Origin: Bacillota bacterium
GTDB taxonomy: Bacteria; Bacillota; Clostridia; Oscillospirales; Acutalibacteraceae
NCBI GenBank assembly: GCA_023415895.1
Contig: JAEZJA010000007.1
Coordinates: 1-5,041 of the forward strand
Length of the DNA: 5,041 nt
Direction of reading: 5' to 3'
The position numbers and the translations under genes were made by a program. Positions 1 to 5,041 of the stretch are shown piece after piece. The notes beneath the pieces were generated by a model. That model was given only the letters and a program-made list of their open reading frames with translations. It was not told where the DNA came from and ran no database searches. Positions within the stretch are counted from its first letter, which is position 1, and every line of letters starts with the position of its first letter.

Positions 1-844
1 GGCCTTGGATGATCGCTTAAAGGAAAGCGGAATGGAAGAACTGCGCGTGCTTCGCATTGGCGGCAGAGCCCGCAGCGGCAAGCCACAGCAAATCCCCCAG
101 AGCATTCGTTTGTGCCCCGGTCATGCAGGCGACCCATATGCCTTGGACGCAGCACTCGACAACGTCGATTATGTGCTCTATGCCCCACTGGCCGAAGGGC
201 CGGAGGGCAATGGCAGCCGCTCGCCTGTTGCTGCCTACCTTAATGCATGTGAGAGAGCAAGGGTTTCGAAAGTGGTTTGTCTGACAGCCGATGAATCCAC
301 CGATCCGCTGTCGGATGTACTGGGCTCTGCTGCTGAGCATCAAAAAAAACCGGCACACCTCCCGATGCGCTGCAGCGTTCGCTGCGGTCATCCGATTTGT
401 GCACCGGGGACGCCCGTTTCTGTGCTTGTCAGCCACATACGATCCCGGCAGACCCTGATCCTGTCCCATCCCGACAAAAGCCTCTATCTGACCAATTGGA
501 CGCAAGCAGCCGAATTGGCAGCCATGGCTTTCATGCGATGCCGCGACGGGGATATCCTGATCCGTGAAACGCCTGCCTGTTCCTTGGCAGTGCTAATCCA
601 AACGCTGCGTGAACGGCTGCATACACCCGTGTCAGTTCGGTATGTCGGCCTATCGTTTGGGGATAAGCTATACGAAACACTGTCGTCTTCACAGGAGCAT
701 CGCCGGGTACTGGTATACCGAACCGGACGCCGCGTTCAAACGTGCAAGCGCAAAAAAGGAACTACCGCCTTTTCTTCAGGCAGCAGTCCCTTGATGACTC
801 CGGGACAGCTTCAGACATTGTTGACAGAGCAGCCGCTGTTTTAA
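1..844 (+). CDS. Diverged UDP-GlcNAc 4,6-dehydratase-like protein (CapE/FnlA/PseB family), 5'-truncated by window edge, probable pseudoenzyme
   Basis: The family converts UDP-GlcNAc to 4-keto-6-deoxy sugars in the cytoplasm, for capsule or flagellin glycans. The frame is open from nucleotide 2, so the TTG at 5 is probably internal and the Rossmann glycine motif (TGGTGxxG) lies upstream. Counting the codon at 5-7 as residue 1, I align by eye: RVLRIGGRARSGKPQ (14-28) with the NADP-side RIFSRDEKKQ segment; NVDYVLYAP (53-61) with VDYVFHAAA; KVVCLTADESTDP (89-101) with KVVCLSTDKAVYP; SVRCGHPICAPGTPV (124-138) with RYGNVMASRGSVIP; HPDKSLYLT (155-163) with DPDMTRFLM; GDILIRETPA (182-191) with GDIFVQKAPA; VGLSFGDKLYETL (214-226) with IGTRHGEKLYETL. 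The fold therefore looks complete to the C-terminus. The catalytic stretch is not: the Lys of TDK is Glu97, and the Y/MGxxK motif reads LGSAA (106-110), without Tyr or Lys. About nine residues are missing after it. No frameshift or stop is visible. Family call is fairly sure; loss of activity is inference. Confidence 0.72.
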   Translation, partial: ALDDRLKESGMEELRVLRIGGRARSGKPQQIPQSIRLCPGHAGDPYALDAALDNVDYVLYAPLAEGPEGNGSRSPVAAYLNACERARVSKVVCLTADESTDPLSDVLGSAAEHQKKPAHLPMRCSVRCGHPICAPGTPVSVLVSHIRSRQTLILSHPDKSLYLTNWTQAAELAAMAFMRCRDGDILIRETPACSLAVLIQTLRERLHTPVSVRYVGLSFGDKLYETLSSSQEHRRVLVYRTGRRVQTCKRKKGTTAFSSGSSPLMTPGQLQTLLTEQPLF

Positions 845-915
845 TGACGAAAGGAACAGCGGATGTGAATTTTTCTTTATGCTCAAGCACGTTGCCATGT
901 GGCTGTGTCCCGCCA

Positions 916-2019
916 TCAAAGAATCACATCGGTTTTGACATCACAGATCTCATCGATCACCACATTCTGCAATTCGCGCTGATTATACAGATCCAGCGGC
1001 TGTCTAACCTGCTCAAACAGCTGCACGGTCGGGCGCAGCGGGTTGAGGTCATTCTGCTTAATGACAATCGCCGTCTTGCCGTTGCTCAGCTTTACGCAGC
1101 ACCCCACCGGGTAGGGCGACACTTTTTTCAGGAAGGTTTTCACAACCTTGATGTCAAACGACTTACCGCTTCCCCCCATGATGTATTCAATCGCCTCTGG
1201 GGCGGTCGAGGGGTCACGGTAAGGGCGCGCAGATGTCAATGCATCATACACGTCGGCAACCGAAATAATCCGGCCGAACAGCGGAATATCGTCCCCTGAC
1301 AGGCCGTTGGGATACCCCGTGCCGTCATATCGCTCATGGTGAGTCAACACGCCGCTGCGGATGCGTTTGTCCCCCACGTTGTGCTCAATCAAATATTGCA
1401 CGCCCAGAACGGGATGCTGCCTCACAATCTCAAACTCCTCCATCGTCAGGCGCTGAGGCTTGGAAATGATGGAGATAGGCACCCCCATTTTGCCGATATC
1501 ATGGAGCAGTGCGCATAACGCCAGATCATAAAGATCGTTACGCGTCATGGCCAGCGATAAACCAATGGAAATAGATAATATGGTTACGCCAAGAGAGTGG
1601 TTATAGGTATAGTCGTCGTACAGCCGCAGATCCTCAATATTGAGCAGCAAGTTGGGATCCTTGATCATCATATCCACCAACTGATGTGTAATATCAATGG
1701 TCTGATTGATGCTCTGAACGCTGATAGTGCGGACAGTGGTGTTATCAAATGTTTCGTACACATTGCGGATGCGTTCCAATGCAACCTTCTTGAACTGGGG
1801 CTCAACCCTGGAATAGTACCTAGAAGTCTCCAATTCATCCTCTTGCGTTTGTATGTATACACCGAGAATTCCCATTTGTCCGAGCTTATCGATGTACTGC
1901 TGCGTCAAGACACCGCCCGATCGTAGCATCGCCAAACGGGAAGTTTTGGAATCAAATAAGTAAACATCCCGATTTAGGACCATCCCTTCACGCAAACGTT
2001 GTATAGGAAGAAACGTCAT
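916..2019 (-). CDS. HD-GYP domain protein, predicted cyclic-di-GMP phosphodiesterase
   Basis: Predicted cytoplasmic metal-dependent phosphodiesterase that hydrolyses c-di-GMP, the second messenger that usually represses motility. The protein has 367 aa and no signal peptide or membrane segment. Residues 1-60 (PIQRLREGMVLNRDVY at 5-20) form the short N-terminal module common in these stand-alone enzymes. The HD-GYP domain spans about 100-300: His141 in YTYNHS, His173-Asp174 with Lys177 in LLHDIGK, His202 in RQHP, His227-His228 in HHERYDGTGYP (227-237, including the GYP loop), and Asp256 in ISVADVYDAL. The spacing of these ligands fits structurally known HD-GYP enzymes, so activity is likely. 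Four residues before His141 is Tyr137, where the trinuclear Persephonella enzyme has Glu, which hints at a two-metal site. Residues 301-360 (YPVGCCVKLSNGKTAIVI) are the C-terminal extension often seen in Bacillota homologues. No receiver or PAS domain is present, so the input signal is unknown. The gene is divergent from fliD and convergent with the dehydratase-like gene. Confidence 0.93.
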   Translation of the reverse strand: MTFLPIQRLREGMVLNRDVYLFDSKTSRLAMLRSGGVLTQQYIDKLGQMGILGVYIQTQEDELETSRYYSRVEPQFKKVALERIRNVYETFDNTTVRTISVQSINQTIDITHQLVDMMIKDPNLLLNIEDLRLYDDYTYNHSLGVTILSISIGLSLAMTRNDLYDLALCALLHDIGKMGVPISIISKPQRLTMEEFEIVRQHPVLGVQYLIEHNVGDKRIRSGVLTHHERYDGTGYPNGLSGDDIPLFGRIISVADVYDALTSARPYRDPSTAPEAIEYIMGGSGKSFDIKVVKTFLKKVSPYPVGCCVKLSNGKTAIVIKQNDLNPLRPTVQLFEQVRQPLDLYNQRELQNVVIDEICDVKTDVIL

Positions 2020-2022
2020 AGA

Positions 2023-2035
2023 GAATGATTCATTC
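2023..2035 (-). repeat. Perfect 13-nt inverted repeat between SD and start codon of the HD-GYP gene
   Basis: GAATGATTCATTC is two perfect 6-nt arms around one central base. In the minus-strand mRNA it can fold as a 5-bp stem (GAAUG/CAUUC) with a 3-nt loop, three nt before the AUG, and it covers the last two bases of the Shine-Dalgarno sequence. It could shorten the over-long spacer, mask the SD, or be a protein-binding site in DNA. The repeat is seen; the function is inference. Confidence 0.4.
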
Positions 2036-2039
2036 CTTT
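2034..2039 (-). promoter_or_regulatory. Distant ribosome binding site of the HD-GYP gene
   Basis: AAAGGA on the minus strand lies 14 nt before the ATG at 2019, longer than the usual 5-10 nt. The ATG is still the best start: the protein begins directly with the conserved PIQRLREGMVL segment, and the next Met (residue 13) would cut into it. A small hairpin fills the spacer (see 2023-2035). Confidence 0.5.
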
Positions 2040-2088
2040 CTGGTGTGGTAATACAGGCGCGTATGTCTGAAAAGAAAATTCAAAGACC

Positions 2089-2117
2089 ATTATATATGAT
2101 TATTCAACAAAATACAA
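2089..2117 (-). promoter_or_regulatory. SigA-type promoter candidate P1 for the HD-GYP gene
   Basis: On the minus strand, a perfect -10 TATAAT (2089-2094) is preceded after exactly 17 nt by TTGTAT (2112-2117), a weak -35 that keeps the TTG. Transcription would begin near 2082 and give a leader of about 60 nt. The surrounding AT-richness lowers the weight of the match. Confidence 0.5.
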
Positions 2118-2131
2118 CCATTTATTTCTAT

Positions 2132-2161
2132 AATTTACAGCGTGGGATTTAACACAGTCAA
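2132..2161 (-). promoter_or_regulatory. SigA-type promoter candidate P2 for the HD-GYP gene
   Basis: Further upstream on the minus strand, TTGACT (2156-2161, five of six consensus -35 bases) stands 18 nt before TAAATT (2132-2137, four of six -10 bases). It may be a second start or an alternative to P1, which has the better -10 but the poorer -35. Confidence 0.33.
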
Positions 2162-2252
2162 CAGCTGAAAATCTTACAAAAAGCGGCAAGACCGAGGTAA
2201 CCCTTGCTTTCACATAAAATGCCGTACACATAACGAAAACGGAGGATGAAAC

Positions 2253-2279
2253 TAAGGAATTTTGAAATTGGTACGATAT
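2253..2279 (+). promoter_or_regulatory. SigD (sigma-28)-type flagellar promoter for fliD-fliS
   Basis: TAAG (2253-2256), a 15-nt spacer and TACGATAT (2272-2279) match the SigD consensus TAAA-N15-GCCGATAT at three of four -35 and six of eight -10 positions, with exact spacing. Transcription should start near 2285-2288, about 40 nt before the fliD ATG. Known biology fits: fliD and fliS are late flagellar genes usually under this sigma factor. Confidence 0.7.
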
Positions 2280-2306
2280 ATAGTATAGAAATACTGTCAC
2301 TGTAAC

Positions 2307-2315
2307 GGAAAGGTG
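2307..2315 (+). promoter_or_regulatory. Ribosome binding site that decides the fliD start
   Basis: GGAAAGGTG ends 9 nt before the ATG at 2325. The frame also offers a GTG at 2313, but those bases are part of this SD, so a ribosome cannot use it as the start with this site. A second ATG at 2328 is also possible. Confidence 0.65.
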
Positions 2316-2324
2316 CGTGCGTTT

Positions 2325-4931
2325 ATGATGAGCAGTTCCACCAGCTCGACAAACTCCACCATGTCAACCACATCCACGTCCTCCTCTCGTCTAAGTGGAT
2401 TGCTGTCTGGGATGGATACCGATGCCATTGTCAGCGCCATGACTTCGGATATTCAACAAAAAATTGCGCAGGCACAACAGAATAAGCAGACGACCTTATG
2501 GAAACAGGAACTCTATCGGGATATTACAATGGCTTTGCAGGAGTTCCAGGATACCTATTTTACTTCCACCTCCAGCACTGGCAGCATCCTCAATGAGAGC
2601 TTTTTTAATGTATCCTCCATTGTCAACAGCTCTTCAGCCGTCAGCGTCAGCGGTTCCACCAGCGCTATCAAAAATATGCTGATCACCGGTATCTCGCAGC
2701 TGGCGGTTCAGGCCGGTATGACCACCAAAGATTACACGGTATCAACACAGGCTTTGACCTCGGGCACAATCAAGGAGAGCTGGACGGACAACACCATCAA
2801 AGGCGATTCCCTGACTCTCCATTACAATAATAAGGACTACACAATTAGCCTGGATTACGATTTGGTGTATGACACCGATGATGACATTCAGGTTGTTCTG
2901 GATAGCCTGAACAAATCCCTGAACAGCAACAAGGAGCTCAGTGGCAAGTTCTCCTTCACCTGCAGTGACAACGTTATCTCCCTGACGAGTACAGATCCCG
3001 CTACGGATTTTATGATTAAAGAAGGATCCAAGGAGCTTTTGGACGGTCTGGGACTTAAGATGGGTCAAGCGGCCGAAAGCGGCAATCTCTCCGGCACACT
3101 GAATACAGCAAATTTCTTCAAGGACACGCTCGCGGCGAAATCGGCCCTCGAATTTCAGATTGGCAGCAACACGTACTCCTTGGAAATTGCTTCGAAGGTT
3201 ACGTTATCGAAGGATAAACCCGAGCAATTTGTCGATACGCTGCAGCAGGCGCTCACGCAAGCCATAGCGTCCAACAGTGATCTCAAGGACAAGCTCACGG
3301 CAACGGTTGACAGTGCGGGACAGGTATCTTTCAGCTGCACACAAGGGCCGCTGAGCGTCACCGGAGGCGACCAGAACCTTTTGCAGGGTCTGGGGCTAGT
3401 CAACCAAGACGGTACGTACAAAACCAGCGGCACGGCCAATCGTGATGCGCTTGTGAAGAGCTATCTCTGCGATACACTGGCTGGTTCCACCATGACGGTC
3501 AAGCTCAACGGAATCAGCAAAAATATAACCTTCGATGAGAGCAATAAACAAGAGTATGCAGATGCCGCGGGCTTAAAAAACTACGTTCAGCAAAAGCTGA
3601 ACTCGCTCTATGGCGACAATATGGTCAATGTCGTGGAGAATAATGGAGCGCTGTCCTTTACGACGACCGACAAAACCTCCATTTTTATGGTTGCATCCTC
3701 CGATGCCATGGGGGTTCTCGGCAAAGCGGGAGCACTGCATTTGTATGCCGGTGATACGAACCGCATCAACACCAAAAAGACGCTGGAGGATCTGGAAAGT
3801 TCGTTAAGCACGCTACTGATTCCCCAGACGGATGATGAAACCTACGGCATGACCATCAACGGGAAGGCTTTTGTCTTTGATAAGAAAACATCCATTGATA
3901 CCATCATTGCTACAATCAATGCCGATGTGGATGCGGGTGTCAATATATTCTACTCCAGCGTGACCGATACCTTTTCCCTCAAAGCCATCACCGGCGGTTC
4001 CCACAGCAAGGTCGAGGTTTCGGATCTTGGCGGCAGCAATCTGGCCACCGCCTTATTCGGCAGCGAGGATAAGCGGCAGATCGAAATCGGTCAAGATGCC
4101 ATAATGACCATGAGTTTTGACGGCAATCCCGCTCATGCGATTACCATTACCCGTGCCGAGAACTCCTTTTCGCTCGACGGCGTCAATTTCACCCTGAATT
4201 CCACAACCGACAATTCGGTCAGCGCCGACGCACCGATCAAGTTTACGGTTAACAACGATACCGATTCTTTGTATAAAAAGGTTTCGGATTTTATCGAGGC
4301 TTATAATGGGATTGCCAAAGCCATCAGCTCCTTGGTTCGCGAGTCCAAGCCTACCGATGGCCCGTATAAACCACTGACCGATGAGCAGAAAAAAGAAATG
4401 ACGGAAACGCAGATTGAAAACTGGAATAAAAAAGCCAAGCAAGGACTGATGAAGGGTGACAGTCTGTTAAATTCTCTGCAAAGAGATTTCCGTACAGCCA
4501 TGACCGGCTTTGTGGCTTCAACCAAAACGGCTTTATCCGGCATAGGAATCAAAGTCAAGGAGTACGGTACCGATGGCACGTTAGTGATTGATGAGGGGCA
4601 GCTAAAATCCGTTATTGCTGAAAACCAGGACAAGATCATTTCCCTGTTCACCTCTGAGGACGGCATTGCTTCGCGGCTCAAGGATGTGCTGAAAACTTAT
4701 ACCGACTCAACGGACGGCCGACTCATTACAAAAGCCGGTGTAACCACCAGCACCAAAGTCGATCAGAGCTCACTGACAAAAATGATCAAGAGCTATGAAG
4801 ACACGATTGATGATCTGCAGGACAAGCTCACGGACAGGGAAAATTATTATTACAGCCAGTTCACACAGCTGGAGATGTATCTGAGCAAGATGAACTCCTA
4901 CGCCAGCTGGTTTACATCGTCAGCGCAGTAA
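2325..4931 (+). CDS. fliD: Flagellar filament cap protein FliD (hook-associated protein 2), enlarged
   Basis: FliD is exported by the flagellar type III system and caps the growing filament, where it folds flagellin into place. From the ATG at 2325 it has 868 aa, against roughly 450-500 in E. coli and Bacillus subtilis. A Ser/Thr-rich leader (3-21) precedes the FliD_N signature RLSGLLSGMDTDAIV (22-36), the W-K-x-E-L-Y-R-D-I helix (59-67) and ISQLAVQA (123-130). Residues about 160-579 hold four diverged hook-IN-like modules. From about 585 comes the C-terminal domain: GQDAIMTM, then FSLDGVNFTL, the PLTDEQKKEM signature (683-692), GIGIKVKEYGTDGTLVID (739-756), a long helix with coiled-coil character (822-863) and the usual end MNSYASWF (856-863). 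There is no N-terminal signal peptide, as expected for type III export. It has three Cys (213, 338, 382), uncommon for an extracellular flagellar protein. It lies 47 nt before fliS. A GTG at 2313 would add four residues but overlaps the SD. Confidence 0.95.
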   Translation: MMSSSTSSTNSTMSTTSTSSSRLSGLLSGMDTDAIVSAMTSDIQQKIAQAQQNKQTTLWKQELYRDITMALQEFQDTYFTSTSSTGSILNESFFNVSSIVNSSSAVSVSGSTSAIKNMLITGISQLAVQAGMTTKDYTVSTQALTSGTIKESWTDNTIKGDSLTLHYNNKDYTISLDYDLVYDTDDDIQVVLDSLNKSLNSNKELSGKFSFTCSDNVISLTSTDPATDFMIKEGSKELLDGLGLKMGQAAESGNLSGTLNTANFFKDTLAAKSALEFQIGSNTYSLEIASKVTLSKDKPEQFVDTLQQALTQAIASNSDLKDKLTATVDSAGQVSFSCTQGPLSVTGGDQNLLQGLGLVNQDGTYKTSGTANRDALVKSYLCDTLAGSTMTVKLNGISKNITFDESNKQEYADAAGLKNYVQQKLNSLYGDNMVNVVENNGALSFTTTDKTSIFMVASSDAMGVLGKAGALHLYAGDTNRINTKKTLEDLESSLSTLLIPQTDDETYGMTINGKAFVFDKKTSIDTIIATINADVDAGVNIFYSSVTDTFSLKAITGGSHSKVEVSDLGGSNLATALFGSEDKRQIEIGQDAIMTMSFDGNPAHAITITRAENSFSLDGVNFTLNSTTDNSVSADAPIKFTVNNDTDSLYKKVSDFIEAYNGIAKAISSLVRESKPTDGPYKPLTDEQKKEMTETQIENWNKKAKQGLMKGDSLLNSLQRDFRTAMTGFVASTKTALSGIGIKVKEYGTDGTLVIDEGQLKSVIAENQDKIISLFTSEDGIASRLKDVLKTYTDSTDGRLITKAGVTTSTKVDQSSLTKMIKSYEDTIDDLQDKLTDRENYYYSQFTQLEMYLSKMNSYASWFTSSAQ
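2802..4061 (+). repeat. Four tandem diverged hook-IN-like modules inside fliD
   Basis: Protein-level repeats seen by eye, with approximate edges: module 1 at 2802-3056 (residues 160-244), module 2 at 3138-3398 (272-358), module 3 at 3480-3728 (386-468), module 4 at 3840-4061 (506-579). Each has a strand pair (LTLHYNNKDYTISL, LEFQIGSNTYSLEI, MTVKLNGISKNITF, MTINGKAFVF), then a helix (VVLDSLNKSLN, DTLQQALTQAI, NYVQQKLNSL, TIIATINADV), then strands such as VISLTST, QVSFSCT, ALSFTTT and TFSLKAI. Modules 1 and 2 end alike, in LLDGLGL and LLQGLGL. Module 4 is closest to the standard FliD/flagellin hook-IN motif. No long DNA-level identity was noticed, so the duplications would be old. Confidence 0.6.
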
Positions 4932-4964
4932 TGGTCACCCCGTCTTTTGGGTAATGCAGTAAGC

Positions 4965-4970
4965 AGGAGG
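4965..4970 (+). promoter_or_regulatory. Strong ribosome binding site of fliS
   Basis: AGGAGG, a full Shine-Dalgarno core, stands 8 nt before the ATG at 4979. The 47 nt between fliD and fliS contain no convincing terminator or separate promoter, which supports co-transcription. Confidence 0.85.
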
Positions 4971-4978
4971 CGTGTTCT

Positions 4979-5041
4979 ATGTCATATAACCCCATCCAAC
5001 AGTATAAGCAACAGGCCGTAAACACCATGTCGCAGGGAGAG
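4979..5041 (+). CDS. fliS: Flagellar secretion chaperone FliS, N-terminal 21 codons (cut by window edge)
   Basis: Only the start is present. The visible peptide fits the conserved FliS N-terminus: an N-P-x-Q-x-Y-K-Q pattern (residues 4-11, NPIQQYKQ), then VNTMSQGE (14-21), like the family's NPYxxYKQ and VxTASPGEL. FliS is a small cytoplasmic helical chaperone, usually about 125-135 aa, that binds the C-terminus of flagellin, stops it polymerising early and passes it to the export gate. The order fliD then fliS is the common arrangement in Bacillota and Proteobacteria. It is probably expressed from the SigD-type promoter ahead of fliD. In the visible part, Ser and Met replace Ala and Pro in the usual TASPGE stretch, which is modest variation. 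The rest of the gene cannot be judged. Confidence 0.9.
   Translation, partial: MSYNPIQQYKQQAVNTMSQGE

Noticed and set aside
17..505. Minus-strand open frame of 162 codons
   Set aside because: It is the antisense shadow of the plus-strand frame, which carries the CapE/PseB-like motifs; the shadow has none.
845..915. Search for a bidirectional terminator between the convergent genes
   Set aside because: Only very short stems (TGCT/AGCA, GCCA/TGGC with 2-nt loops) are present, and no T-run follows them on either strand.
742..1299. Plus-strand open frame of 185 codons across the dehydratase-like 3' end and the HD-GYP gene; an ATG at 844 overlaps the upstream stop
   Set aside because: Most of it is antisense to the clearly coding HD-GYP gene, its translation shows no recognisable family, and there is no well-placed SD for the ATG at 844.
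2180..2210. Imperfect inverted repeat AAAGcggCAAG / CTTGCTTT, followed on the minus strand by a run of five T
   Set aside because: It has a 3-nt bulge and a 12-nt loop, and there is no minus-strand gene upstream that would need a terminator here. Most likely chance.
2282..2295. AGTAT-AGAA-ATACT hairpin just after the SigD -10
   Set aside because: Only five mostly A-T pairs, and it straddles the expected transcription start, so the full stem would probably not be in the RNA.
2100..2300. Minus-strand open frame of 66 codons in the divergent control region
   Set aside because: It overlaps the promoter elements, is AT-rich, and shows no family features or good ribosome binding site.
2246..2305. 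19-codon frame after GGAGG (MKLRNFEIG...) on the plus strand
   Set aside because: The GGAGG touches the ATG with no spacer, and the frame spans the SigD -35 and -10 elements, so it would not be on the fliD transcript.
2313..2324. GTG at 2313 as the fliD start
   Set aside because: It is inside the ribosome binding site GGAAAGGTG; the ATG at 2325 has a proper 9-nt spacing from that site.
4932..4978. ACCC/GGGT stem after the fliD stop as a terminator
   Set aside because: Four base pairs without a following T-run; fliS with its strong SD comes directly after.

Overview
The window looks like a piece of a Gram-positive, probably clostridial (Bacillota), motility locus. The grounds are a SigD (sigma-28)-type promoter, AGGAGG-type ribosome binding sites, a flagellar cap protein with the PLTDEQKKEM signature usual in clostridial FliD, and an adjoining fliS. 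Genus or species cannot be named from the sequence alone.

Layout, left to right. (1) Nucleotides 1-844, + strand: the 3' part of a gene for a strongly diverged UDP-GlcNAc 4,6-dehydratase-like protein (CapE/FnlA/PseB family) that has lost its recognisable catalytic residues; its N-terminus lies off the left edge. (2) Nucleotides 845-915: a 71-nt convergent gap with no convincing terminator. (3) Nucleotides 916-2019, - strand: an intact HD-GYP domain protein, a predicted cyclic-di-GMP phosphodiesterase with all the main metal ligands. (4) Nucleotides 2020-2324: a divergent, AT-rich control region. It holds one or two SigA-like promoters pointing left to the HD-GYP gene and one good SigD-like promoter pointing right to fliD. 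(5) Nucleotides 2325-4931, + strand: an unusually long fliD (868 aa from the chosen start) whose extra length is four tandem, diverged copies of a hook-IN-like module. (6) From 4979 to the right edge: the first 21 codons of fliS, 47 nt after fliD and probably in the same transcript.

How the parts may work together: SigD switches on late flagellar genes, here the filament cap (FliD) and the flagellin chaperone (FliS). The HD-GYP enzyme, transcribed separately by the housekeeping sigma factor, could lower c-di-GMP and so favour motility. The CapE/PseB-like protein belongs to a family that makes nucleotide-sugar precursors for capsule or flagellin glycosylation, but this copy looks enzymatically dead. 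I found no RNA genes, CRISPR arrays, insertion sequences or attachment sites. The most unusual items are the apparent pseudoenzyme and the enlarged, modular cap protein.
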